NCBI GenBank assembly: GCA_025060615.1
Contig: JANXBS010000010.1
Span: forward strand, 1-64,000
Direction of reading: 5' to 3'
From: Anaerolineae bacterium
GTDB taxonomy: Bacteria; Chloroflexota; Anaerolineae; DUEN01
Length of the DNA stretch: 64,000 nucleotides
The notes beneath the pieces are model-generated. The model saw only the letters and a program-made list of their open reading frames with translations. It ran no database searches and was not told the DNA's origin. Shown piece by piece: positions 9,677 to 17,890 of the stretch. A program made the translations under genes and the position numbers. Each line of letters begins with the position of its first letter. Position 1 is the first letter of the stretch.

Positions 9677-12586
9677 TTAGCGCACCATGACTGGCGTGTC
9701 CGATAGCACGATCCGATCGCCCAATGGCTCCCCTGTCGCATCCCGAATGGGAAGGCGAGCATTAGTCGCCGGCAGATACATCCCCACCTCCAGCAAGTGA
9801 GGCCCTGGGGTGGCATCGGCTGCCAGGGTCAGCACATGCCGATCCACCAGATACTCGCCGACCAGCCAGCCCGTAGTGGGATACATGCCATTGCCTGGAG
9901 GCGCGTCCATTTGCCCACGGAAACGGCCGGCTGCGTCCAGCAGATGGACGAACACGGTATACTCGGCATCGGCCGAGCCTATGGCCTGCCAGTAGAGTGT
10001 AAGGACGATCTGCCCGCCCGGCGTCGCGTGCCCCGCTTCCAGATCGTAGCCGATCAGCCGGGCAAAGGAGCCGACCTGCACATCCAACAGATGTTGTGGG
10101 GATGGCCGGGCATACTCATGCGATCGCCCGCGCACGAGAGCCTTCCCTAAAACCAGATGGTCCGACGCTTGGCGCAGTGATAACCTTGGGCGCGCGAGCG
10201 AGAGCCGGGAACGATCAGACAAGCGAAACATCCCAGCGATCAACCGGTGCGAGCCATCGGGCACCGTCGCCGGCAGTCGTAGCTCCACAGGCTGCCGGAT
10301 GAGCGTCCCGCGCTGCCATTCGTAGGTGGGGAAAGCGTGGGCCGGCGGCCCCTCCCACGCAGCCAGAAGCCTTTGCTGGTCGTCCAGGAGTTGAACGAAG
10401 GCTAGATACTCCTGATCCACATCCCGTTGAGCCTGCCAGAACAGGTTCACTGGGATGGTCCGCCCCGGCTCAAATGGCCCTTGGCCTAGCGTGTACCCTA
10501 AAAAGCGTATGCCCCCGTCGAGGTCAATAGCTCGGCGTATGGCGATAGGCAGATGGCGAGGGTCGAGTGGTCGGTCAGGCGGCCACACATCCACCTGGCC
10601 GAGCGCGAGTTCGATACCCTGGGTGCGGCCATCGGGCCCGATGAGGTCCAGTGCCTGTCCACCTTCCGGAGTGTATACCTTAAGCCATACTGTGTAACGG
10701 CCGGGCGGAGTGCCAGCCGGCACCATCAGGCCATGCCGGTCCCAGATGCGCTGCCCAGGCTGAGCTAGCTCGAACGGCTGGCTGCCGCCTATCGGCTGGC
10801 TATCACGCTGGCTCCACGTGCGTCCGAACTCGTCGGCCAGACGTAATCCCACCTGCAACCCCTTCGGCACCTGGCCGATCACCTCCCACTCGAGATCTAC
10901 ACGGATCACGTCGTATTCCGGCTGCAACCGTAACGGATCCTGGGCCAACTCTGGGCGAGTGGGGTCACGGGGGATATTGGGGGCGACCACGCTGCGATGG
11001 AGGCGCAGCACACGGCCGAACTCGGCAGGCGCGTTCCCCTGAGGGCCAGCGATGCCAGGGCTGGCTGCAGGGGTGAACAGCGTCAGCCGCGTATTTGGCC
11101 CATACCAGACATTGGCCGTTGGATAGACGTCCGCCCGCCCCAATAGGTACGATTCTATGTGGGTCTCTAGCACACCTCCCAGGCTGAGATGCTCCGGCAA
11201 CCAGATCCGACGGCCCAGAAAGAGCGTCTCATCCAGAGCCGCCCGCACGTCTTCGTCCCACGCCTCCGATGGCAACAAACGGGCAAGGGGGTCTCCTGGC
11301 CGGGCATAGGCCCGGAAATAGCCAACTTGCCACGGGAACACGCACCATACGACATCGTCCGGCTGTCCCTGCTGCCGCACCTGCTCGATCAACGGTCGAT
11401 AGTCGTCAGCGGGATAGCGCGGCACCAGATAGAACGTTGCCAAGCTGAGCGCGGCCAGCGCCGCCCAGCCAGCCCCACCAGCCATGGCCACCCAGCGCCG
11501 CTCTCGCCAGAGGTCATCTAGGGCGATCGCCGCCATTAGCCACAACAAGGGGGCGGTCAGGAGCAACAGACGCTCGCCGCGATCGGGGAAGAAGGGATAA
11601 TGCAGGTTCAGCAGGAACCCAAAGGTCAGGCTGGTTGCCAGGGTGCTGAGCAGAAGAGGGACCGCTTGCGAGCCGGGCATCTGTCCTCTTCGTCGCCACA
11701 GCCACCAGGCGATGGGCAACAACGGCAACAGCCCCGTTGGCCACAACACCCGCAACGCCCCTTCCACGTGGCCGATAGCGAAGACGCTCAGGTGACGGGC
11801 GAGATATACCAGGGGGCCCAATGGCCGGTCCGCTTCGACTAATACCTTCTGCGAGATATAAGGGATCAGCTCAGGAGCGGCGTACAACACCCAAGGCAGG
11901 TAACCAAGGGTCACGATGGCTTGCAGGCCTATCCAGCGGATCAACGGACGGGGATGTCGCCGCCAGCGCCATAGCGCATACACGGTGAAGCCGATTGGCA
12001 ACAAGGCGGCGTAGTACTGGGTATAGAGGGCTGCCAGTGCCAGTAAAGCATAGCTGATCCAGGTGCTGCGGGCCGAGGAGGTCTCTCCAACACGGGTTAC
12101 CCCTAGGATGCGAGCCGCGTAACACGTGGCGCCTATCCCCCAGAGGGCCACTAGCCCGTACATGCGCACTTCCTGGCTATAGTAGATGTGTAGCGGGTTG
12201 AACGCTAGAAGCGTAGCCGCCCATAAGCCGACGCGCGGCCCCGCCAGCTCGCGGCCTACCAGATACACAATCGGAATGGTCAGCGCTCCGATCAGCACAG
12301 ACATCGCCCGCAGCACCAAGGGCCCTGGCCCCCACAGGACGATCCACAGGTGAAGCAGCGCGTAGTACAAAGGGGGATGGATATCGCGCGCCGTCAACGC
12401 TGCCATCTCCGACAGGGAGTGGGTAGCGAACCAGACGCTGTATCCCTCATCCCACCAAAGGGGCTGAAAGCCTAGGCGAGCCACGCGCAGCACAAGGCCA
12501 GCTAGGGTCAGCAGGACCACAGCTCGCAGGTTGCCCCAGCTGCGCTGGCCGGAGAGAGCCAAAGGGATCGAGGATGTGTCGCGCAT
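9677..12586 (-). CDS. membrane glycosyltransferase (GT39/ArnT-like) with duplicated C-terminal domain
   Basis: A 969-residue integral membrane protein. The first 430 or so residues carry about ten to twelve membrane segments. An early acidic motif WWDEGYSVWFATHS is followed by RDIHPPLYYALLHLW, the pattern of polyprenyl-phosphate-sugar-dependent mannosyl- and arabinosyltransferases. After an extracytoplasmic linker, two similar soluble modules occur, each with an NLFWQA or TLYWQA strand, a FVQLLD or FVHLLD strand and a PDGSHRL or TPGPHLLEVGMY strand, suggesting an internal duplication of a beta-sandwich. The acceptor is unknown. The ATG at 12586 follows GGCGGGT; a GTG at 12601 is possible. Confidence 0.82.
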   Translation of the reverse strand: MRDTSSIPLALSGQRSWGNLRAVVLLTLAGLVLRVARLGFQPLWWDEGYSVWFATHSLSEMAALTARDIHPPLYYALLHLWIVLWGPGPLVLRAMSVLIGALTIPIVYLVGRELAGPRVGLWAATLLAFNPLHIYYSQEVRMYGLVALWGIGATCYAARILGVTRVGETSSARSTWISYALLALAALYTQYYAALLPIGFTVYALWRWRRHPRPLIRWIGLQAIVTLGYLPWVLYAAPELIPYISQKVLVEADRPLGPLVYLARHLSVFAIGHVEGALRVLWPTGLLPLLPIAWWLWRRRGQMPGSQAVPLLLSTLATSLTFGFLLNLHYPFFPDRGERLLLLTAPLLWLMAAIALDDLWRERRWVAMAGGAGWAALAALSLATFYLVPRYPADDYRPLIEQVRQQGQPDDVVWCVFPWQVGYFRAYARPGDPLARLLPSEAWDEDVRAALDETLFLGRRIWLPEHLSLGGVLETHIESYLLGRADVYPTANVWYGPNTRLTLFTPAASPGIAGPQGNAPAEFGRVLRLHRSVVAPNIPRDPTRPELAQDPLRLQPEYDVIRVDLEWEVIGQVPKGLQVGLRLADEFGRTWSQRDSQPIGGSQPFELAQPGQRIWDRHGLMVPAGTPPGRYTVWLKVYTPEGGQALDLIGPDGRTQGIELALGQVDVWPPDRPLDPRHLPIAIRRAIDLDGGIRFLGYTLGQGPFEPGRTIPVNLFWQAQRDVDQEYLAFVQLLDDQQRLLAAWEGPPAHAFPTYEWQRGTLIRQPVELRLPATVPDGSHRLIAGMFRLSDRSRLSLARPRLSLRQASDHLVLGKALVRGRSHEYARPSPQHLLDVQVGSFARLIGYDLEAGHATPGGQIVLTLYWQAIGSADAEYTVFVHLLDAAGRFRGQMDAPPGNGMYPTTGWLVGEYLVDRHVLTLAADATPGPHLLEVGMYLPATNARLPIRDATGEPLGDRIVLSDTPVMVR

Positions 12587-12641
12587 ACCCGCCAAACACA
12601 CGGTCAGCCGGGAACCTTGTCTCTATGGCTCCTAGCTGGGA

Positions 12642-12677
12642 TGAATCAGGGAACCCGTGAGAGAGTTCACTGATTCA
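12642..12677 (-). terminator. hairpin after the SH3 lipoprotein gene
   Basis: TGAATCAGGGAAC (12642-12654) pairs with GTTCACTGATTCA (12665-12677) with one mismatch, three bases after the stop codon at 12680 on the minus strand. No T-run follows, so termination is uncertain. Confidence 0.45.
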
Positions 12678-12679
12678 AG

Positions 12680-13621
12680 TTAGGGCCTCAGCCATTCCAC
12701 AAGGAACTCACGCGTAGTCCCCGAGACCGAGAAAATCTGATCGGGACCGGCTGGCTGGCCGCTGGGATCCAGCAACTGGACGGTGTACTGGCCATCGCTG
12801 GGCGGGCGGATCTCGATCTTGGCGTTATAAATAAACTGGCTGTCCAACCCGCCATAAGCGACGGAAATGGCGCTACTGGTGATCCCCTCCCCGACCACCA
12901 TCCCGCCACGCAGGACGCGCACCTTGTAGCCTCCGAAAGCCTGGGTCTTGTTCCTATTGAATACCCGCCCCCAGACGGTGATCCAGTCGTTCGTGTTCGG
13001 GCGAGCTTCCACCATGGTCGCGTTGAAAGCGTACTGCAGCGCAGGTGTAGGGGTCGGTGCAGGCGGCGCAGGCGGCTGCGTCGGACGGGGACGCGGTGTG
13101 GGAGGTGGCGGCGGGATCCGCTCCGGCACATTCACTGTATCGATAGCTCCCTCTGCCCGCACCACTTGTCCAGAGACCCAGACGAGCTGATCGCCCACAC
13201 AGCAGATCTGCCACCAGTCCCCCTGCGGGTTCTTCCCTGTCACAGCGAAGCGTTGGCCGGCCTGCGCTTTCCCCACGGCAGGATAGTTAGTGCCGGGACC
13301 CGCGCGCAGGTTCACCACGTCCTCATTTACTACCACAAAGGGTGTGGCAGTCGGAGCAGGACTCGCTGACTCCGACGTAGGTGTAGGCGTTGGGGATTCT
13401 GGAGTAGGGCTCGGTTGCTCGGGCTGGGGATTGACCTGCACTACTGGCTGCATCTCCGTCAGCTCCGGGGTGACCGGCGTGGGTGTAAAGGTGGGACGTG
13501 GGGTGCGCGTGGGTGTGGGCGTCGGCAGAGGCCGGCCGATCAGCCCCGTCACCGAGCAGCCCAGCGTCATCACCAAGGCTAGGGTAATCCCCATCACGAT
13601 CCAGGCAATACGATTATGCAT
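12680..13621 (-). CDS. SH3-domain lipoprotein (paralogue 1)
   Basis: A 313-residue exported lipoprotein. The signal peptide ends in a lipobox (MTLGC, Cys22). A low-complexity Pro/Thr linker of about 70 residues follows. Residues about 96-155 form a bacterial SH3 domain (VVNLRAGPGTNYPAVGKA then WWQICCVGDQLVWVSG), usually a peptidoglycan- or surface-binding fold. A second Pro-rich linker leads to a C-terminal beta domain of about 115 residues with no recognised family. A GGAGAGG site precedes the ATG. Two copies of an 11-base tandem repeat lie just upstream. A close paralogue is the next gene upstream. An unusual Cys-Cys pair is shared by both. Confidence 0.85.
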   Translation of the reverse strand: MHNRIAWIVMGITLALVMTLGCSVTGLIGRPLPTPTPTRTPRPTFTPTPVTPELTEMQPVVQVNPQPEQPSPTPESPTPTPTSESASPAPTATPFVVVNEDVVNLRAGPGTNYPAVGKAQAGQRFAVTGKNPQGDWWQICCVGDQLVWVSGQVVRAEGAIDTVNVPERIPPPPPTPRPRPTQPPAPPAPTPTPALQYAFNATMVEARPNTNDWITVWGRVFNRNKTQAFGGYKVRVLRGGMVVGEGITSSAISVAYGGLDSQFIYNAKIEIRPPSDGQYTVQLLDPSGQPAGPDQIFSVSGTTREFLVEWLRP

Positions 13622-13684
13622 CTTCCTCTCCTTCTTCGATAGTTAGCAGATAGTTAGCACGCATAAGGAAGTGAAATGTCAGCA

Positions 13685-14680
13685 TCAGAACAGACGTATA
13701 TAGGCGATGTAAATGACCAGGTTCTGGCGGGCACTGCCACGGGTTGTGAAGTTGCGTTCCGGCGACAGGCGATTGCCAGCAGGGTCGGTCAGATAAATCG
13801 TCCAATCGGCCTCCCCAGGGTCTTTCAGCTCGTACTTCAGGTTGTATTTGAAGGAACCTTCGCTGGGGGCGGTGATGCGCGCCGGATCTTCGTGCGAGGT
13901 GGCATCCGTGCTCACATCCACTCCATCCCGCAACACCTTCAGCCGATAGCCTGGCAGTGAGCGCTCGCGGCCGGGCGCTCCCTCGTACACCCAGACCCAG
14001 ATGGTGAGCAGCGGGTTGGTCGTCTGGAAGGGGAACTCCGGCCCGCGTGCCACGTCAAATGGCGCAACCGGTGTCGGTGTCGCAGTGGGGGTGAACGTAA
14101 CGGTGGGAGTAGGAGATGGCATCGGGGTGGGCGGCTCGGGCACCACCGGCACAGCGGCCAGGAACCCCTGCGGCTGTACGAAGTTGGCCACCACCCATGC
14201 CACGCGTCCCTGCACGCAGCAAATCTGCCACCAACTGCTGTCAGGTGTTCTCCCCTGGATCGCATAGGTCTCACCGCGCCGCACTTCGCCGATCTGTTCG
14301 AAGGTGATCGCTGGTCCCTGTCGGACGTTCACCCTGTCCTCGATGATGGTCAGCCACGGCGTAGGATAGGGCGTGGGCGTGGGAGACGGGGTGGGTGGGG
14401 GTACAGCCGTCGGCGTGAGCCGTACTGGCGTCATCCCGCGTGAAGAGAGAGCCGCTGCAGCAGGCACGGGGGCCTCAGCCGAAAGGGTAGCAGCCGGTAA
14501 GATGCCCGCCTCACCCCCAACGGGAGTGGGTGTAAACGTTGGGCGCAAGGTGCGGGTTGGCGTGGGCGTAGGTCGAGGAGATCGGGCCAAGAGGCCCCCT
14601 GCAGAGCACCCAAGAGCGGCCAAAAACAGCAGGATGGCGAAAACGATCACCCTTCTGTCGGGGAGACGCCGCGGTATCAT
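13685..14680 (-). CDS. SH3-domain lipoprotein (paralogue 2)
   Basis: The product is 331 residues with the same plan as its downstream neighbour: a signal peptide with lipobox LAALGC, a Pro/Thr linker, an SH3 domain (RVNVRQGPAITFEQIGEVRR then WWQICCVQGRVAWV) and a C-terminal beta domain ending in FTTRGSARQNLVIY. The pair clearly arose by duplication. The ATG at 14680 is chosen because the signal peptide then starts with a short basic n-region (MIPRRLPDRR). There is no ribosome binding site, and a -10-like TATACT lies 6 bases upstream, so the mRNA may be leaderless. Confidence 0.83.
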   Translation of the reverse strand: MIPRRLPDRRVIVFAILLFLAALGCSAGGLLARSPRPTPTPTRTLRPTFTPTPVGGEAGILPAATLSAEAPVPAAAALSSRGMTPVRLTPTAVPPPTPSPTPTPYPTPWLTIIEDRVNVRQGPAITFEQIGEVRRGETYAIQGRTPDSSWWQICCVQGRVAWVVANFVQPQGFLAAVPVVPEPPTPMPSPTPTVTFTPTATPTPVAPFDVARGPEFPFQTTNPLLTIWVWVYEGAPGRERSLPGYRLKVLRDGVDVSTDATSHEDPARITAPSEGSFKYNLKYELKDPGEADWTIYLTDPAGNRLSPERNFTTRGSARQNLVIYIAYIRLF

Positions 14681-14686
14681 AGCGCG

Positions 14687-14716
14687 AGTATAACACACTT
14701 CAGAAGCGGGGACCAA
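14687..14716 (-). promoter_or_regulatory. possible promoter for the SH3 lipoprotein pair
   Basis: On the minus strand TTGGTC and TATACT are separated by 18 bases; TATACT ends about 6 bases before the ATG at 14680. This would start transcription at or next to the start codon. Confidence 0.4.
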
Positions 14717-14727
14717 AAACAAGCCGT

Positions 14728-15600
14728 TTATGCCTGGAGCGCGATCTGTAACGCTCTGGCCATCACCTCCAGAGGTGGCTCAACCCCTGTCCAACGGCGA
14801 AAAGCGGCCGCCCCTTGATGGATTAGCATGCCCAGCCCGTTGAGCGTCCGGGCTCCGGCCGCCCTTGCTTGCGCCAGAAAGCGGGTTTCGAGGGGTTGGT
14901 AGATCAGATCCATCACGAAACAGCGGCTCGGCAACGGCAGGTCTGCCGGCCAAGGAGAGGTATCCACCTGCGGCCACATGCCCACAGGAGTGCAGTTGAC
15001 GATCAAGTTCACGTCCCCGCCGATGAAGCCCAGGCCGCCTGGAAGTCTATGCGCCTCGAACGCCACCTGCGGGAAGAGCGCGCTCATGTCGCGGGCGATC
15101 GCTTCAGCTCGATCCAGCGTGCGATTCCACAAGCCTACACGGCTGGCGCCAGCCATGGCCAGCGCATAAGTCACCGCCCGCGCTGAGCCGCCGGCGCCCA
15201 GAATGGCCACGCGAGCGCCTTGAGGTTCGAATCCACCCTCGCGCAAAGCGGCCAGAAAGCCATATGCATCGGTGTTATCACCGTGTAGCTGCCCGTCCTT
15301 TTCCACCCAGATGGTATTGACGGCTCCAATCGCGCGAGCGGCCTCGGTCAGGTCATGTAGATAGGGGATCACCGCCTGTTTGTGCGGGATGGTGACATTC
15401 ACGCCGACGAAACCTAGGGCACGCAGCCCAGCTAGCGCCGCGCCTATCTGATCAGGCGCTACGGGAAGCGGCAGGTAGCGCCAGTTCATGCCCAGGGCGT
15501 CAAAGGCGGCATTATGCATCTGTGGGCTAAGCGAATGTTCCACCGGCCATCCGATCACGCCAACCAGCCGGGTACGGCCGTCAATCCCCATCTCACCCAT
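14728..15600 (-). CDS. aroE: shikimate dehydrogenase
   Basis: NADPH-dependent reduction of 3-dehydroshikimate. The 290-residue product carries the shikimate-binding motif VEHSLSPQMHNAAF, the catalytic Lys in VNVTIPHKQAV, the NTDAYGF motif and the NADP-binding loop LGAGGSARAVTYAL. The ATG at 15600 overlaps the aroA stop codon by 8 bases; an in-frame ATG at 15591 is an alternative. Translational coupling with aroA is evident. The gene ends 47 bases before the start of the SH3 lipoprotein gene. Confidence 0.95.
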   Translation of the reverse strand: MGEMGIDGRTRLVGVIGWPVEHSLSPQMHNAAFDALGMNWRYLPLPVAPDQIGAALAGLRALGFVGVNVTIPHKQAVIPYLHDLTEAARAIGAVNTIWVEKDGQLHGDNTDAYGFLAALREGGFEPQGARVAILGAGGSARAVTYALAMAGASRVGLWNRTLDRAEAIARDMSALFPQVAFEAHRLPGGLGFIGGDVNLIVNCTPVGMWPQVDTSPWPADLPLPSRCFVMDLIYQPLETRFLAQARAAGARTLNGLGMLIHQGAAAFRRWTGVEPPLEVMARALQIALQA

Positions 15601-16903
15601 ATTCGATATCAGCGCCCAGATCAGCCAACAACTCCGGAAACTCCGGAAATGACTTCCCAATACATTCCGCACCTTCGATCACGGTCTCCCCAGCCGCCAC
15701 CAGCCCGGCTACTGCCAGTGCCATCGCCAGCCGGTGATCGCCGTGGGCATCCACCGGGGCTCCTCGCAGTGGCGTACGCCCCATCACAGTGAAGCCATCT
15801 GTCCTTGGCTCGATCTGAGCCCCCATCTTGCGCAGCTCCTCGACCACCGTCGCCACCCGATCTGACTCCTTGACCCGCAGCTCAGCGGCATCACGCACGA
15901 CGGTCTCACCCTCAGCCTGGGTCGCCAACACCGCTAATAGGGGAAATTCGTCAATCATGCGTGGCACAAGAGCCCCGGCGATGGTGGTGCCCTTCATCCC
16001 TTCCACAGCGCTTACCCGCAGATCGGCCAGTGGCTCTCCACCCGAGACGCGCTCGTCTAGCCGTTCTAAACCTGCGCCCATGGCAAGCAGCGCCTCCCAT
16101 AGCCCAGTTCGCGTGGGATTGACCCCAACGCCCTCCAGGACCACCTCTGATCCAGGGACTAAAAGCGCAGCTCCGATCAGGAAGGCGGCCGAGGAGAAAT
16201 CGCCTGGGATGTCCAATGTGAGAGGGGCCAGCGATGACGTGGGAGGCATAAGGCGGATCGTCGAGGCTTCATAGGTGAGAGGCACGCCCATCGCCTGCAA
16301 CAAGCGCTCGGTGTGATCGCGCGAGGGGGCCGGCTCCCGTATCACCATTAGGCCGTCAGCGAAGAGCCCGGCCAGCAAAAGGGCCGACTTCACCTGGGCT
16401 GACGCCACAGGCAGCGCGTACTCAATCCCGGACAAGTTGCCGCCGTGGATGGCCAGAGGTGGTAAATTCCCTCCATCGCGCCCTAGAATAGTGGCACCCA
16501 TCTGGCGCAAAGGCTGCGCCACGCGGCCCATTGGTCGCCGGCGTAATTGCTCGGACCCAGTGAGGACCGATGTAAATGGCTGACCGGCGAGCAGCCCGGC
16601 CAGCAGGCGGATCGTTGTGCCTGAGGACTCGCAGTAAAGCACGTCGCTAGGTTCTCGCAACGATCGAAGCCCGCGGCCCCAGACGATCACCTCAGCCTCT
16701 TCTGAGCGTTCGATCTCTGCGCCCAGCATTGCCATGCATCGCAAGGTGGCCAGCGTGTCCTCAGAGGCCAGCCAGCCACAGGCGTGCGACTCACCCTCAG
16801 CCAGTGCGGCTAGGATCAGGAAGCGGTTTGAAATCGACTTGTCGCCGGGCACACGCGTTCGCCCTCGCAGAGGATCACCTGGCCGAACACGCAATTGGAC
16901 CAT
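15593..16903 (-). CDS. aroA: 3-phosphoshikimate 1-carboxyvinyltransferase (EPSP synthase)
   Basis: Transfers enolpyruvyl from PEP to shikimate-3-phosphate. The 436-residue product shows VPGDKSISNRFLILAALAEG at the N-terminus, the SGTTIRLLAGLLAG motif, RRPMGRV and the C-terminal RVKESDRVATVVEELRKMGA and HGDHRLAMALAVAGL. The class I type motif LFNAGTA is not present; the active-site text is closer to class II forms (ESSGTTIRLL), which are often glyphosate tolerant, but this needs testing. The ATG at 16903 follows GGGGAG. It heads the aro block and has a strong promoter. Confidence 0.96.
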   Translation of the reverse strand: MVQLRVRPGDPLRGRTRVPGDKSISNRFLILAALAEGESHACGWLASEDTLATLRCMAMLGAEIERSEEAEVIVWGRGLRSLREPSDVLYCESSGTTIRLLAGLLAGQPFTSVLTGSEQLRRRPMGRVAQPLRQMGATILGRDGGNLPPLAIHGGNLSGIEYALPVASAQVKSALLLAGLFADGLMVIREPAPSRDHTERLLQAMGVPLTYEASTIRLMPPTSSLAPLTLDIPGDFSSAAFLIGAALLVPGSEVVLEGVGVNPTRTGLWEALLAMGAGLERLDERVSGGEPLADLRVSAVEGMKGTTIAGALVPRMIDEFPLLAVLATQAEGETVVRDAAELRVKESDRVATVVEELRKMGAQIEPRTDGFTVMGRTPLRGAPVDAHGDHRLAMALAVAGLVAAGETVIEGAECIGKSFPEFPELLADLGADIEYG

Positions 16904-16920
16904 TCTCACACTCCCCGTGT

Positions 16921-16949
16921 ATTCTAAATGCGTGCTTTCGATCCGTCAA
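16921..16949 (-). promoter_or_regulatory. aroA promoter
   Basis: On the minus strand TTGACG (16944-16949) and TAGAAT (16921-16926) are separated by 17 bases, about 18 bases before the aroA start codon. Confidence 0.75.
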
Positions 16950-16959
16950 TGCAAGACGG

Positions 16960-16989
16960 TTGACGCGATCTGTCCGCATGCCCTACACT
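16960..16989 (+). promoter_or_regulatory. promoter of the methyltransferase operon
   Basis: TTGACG (16960-16965) and TACACT (16984-16989) are separated by 18 bases. It is divergent from and only 10 bases away from the aroA -35 box. A small GGCTG/CAGCC hairpin (16991-17005) falls at the predicted transcript start. The leader up to 17136 is otherwise featureless. Confidence 0.6.
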
Positions 16990-17135
16990 CGGCTGCTGGA
17001 CAGCCAAAACATTCTAGGCGAAAATACGCCCAGTGGCACCGAGAAATCTTTCTCTAAAGGCCACGGTTAAATGCAGAGCTACCCGTCCGGTGAAGCTCAT
17101 GTTTTCACCTTCAAAATCATCACAGGAGCGAGAAA

Positions 17136-17882
17136 GTGGACACTGAGATCCATGTCAAGGTGTCCAACGAGAAGGCTGCCCTGCTAGGCCATCCTAGCTA
17201 CGTATGGCGCTTTGGACAGGATCGCCGGCTGGGATTGATCCGACAATGGGCACCGTTGGAAGGCCGGCGCGTGTTGGATGTCGGATGCGGCCTGGGCATG
17301 TACATGCGCAAAATGCGGGCCTTCTCGCCCCACGTGTACGGCGTGGAGATTGACCTGGAGCGTGCCATAGAGGCCGGACATGCGCTATCCCTGGTTGCCG
17401 CGGCCGCAGCCGAGGCGTTACCCTTTCCGGATGCCTCGTTTGACGTGATCTTATCGCACGAGATGATCGAGCATGTACGGGATGACCGGCGCTCGATCGC
17501 CGAAGCTGTGCGCGTGTTACGGCCAGGTGGCAGGCTGGTGCTGTTCTGCCCTAATCGGCTCTACTTCTTTGAGACGCACGGCCATTATTGGCGAGGCCGC
17601 TATCACGAGGGCAACACGCCGCTGATCAACTGGCTGCCCGATCCGTTGCGTCATCGGTTGGCTCCCCATGTGCGGGCATACACCCGCGCCAGGCTGCGGC
17701 GGCTATTCGACGGTCTGCCCGTTCGCATCGTCTTTCACACCCAGATCTACCCAGGCTATGACAACATCGCCTATCGGTGGCCACGAATAGGCCGCCTGTT
17801 GCGGCGGATCACGTATGCGCTTGAACGGACGCCCTTGCGCGTCTTCGGGTTATCTCATTTCTTGGTGGCAGAACGCCTGTGA
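17136..17882 (+). CDS. class I SAM-dependent methyltransferase
   Basis: A 248-residue protein of the Methyltransf_11 type. Motif I is VLDVGCGLGMYMRKM, the acidic residue binding the SAM ribose is in YGVEIDLERA, and motif IV is FDVILSHEMIEHV, followed by VLRPGGRLVLFCP. The C-terminal third is basic and aromatic (THGHYWRGRYHEG) and may bind the substrate. Such proteins act on small molecules, lipids or sugars; nothing here fixes the substrate. The GTG start at 17136 follows AGGAGCG. The next gene, a putative rRNA methyltransferase, starts 8 bases after its stop, so the two form an operon. Confidence 0.85.
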   Translation: MDTEIHVKVSNEKAALLGHPSYVWRFGQDRRLGLIRQWAPLEGRRVLDVGCGLGMYMRKMRAFSPHVYGVEIDLERAIEAGHALSLVAAAAAEALPFPDASFDVILSHEMIEHVRDDRRSIAEAVRVLRPGGRLVLFCPNRLYFFETHGHYWRGRYHEGNTPLINWLPDPLRHRLAPHVRAYTRARLRRLFDGLPVRIVFHTQIYPGYDNIAYRWPRIGRLLRRITYALERTPLRVFGLSHFLVAERL

Positions 17883-17890
17883 GGGCTCAG

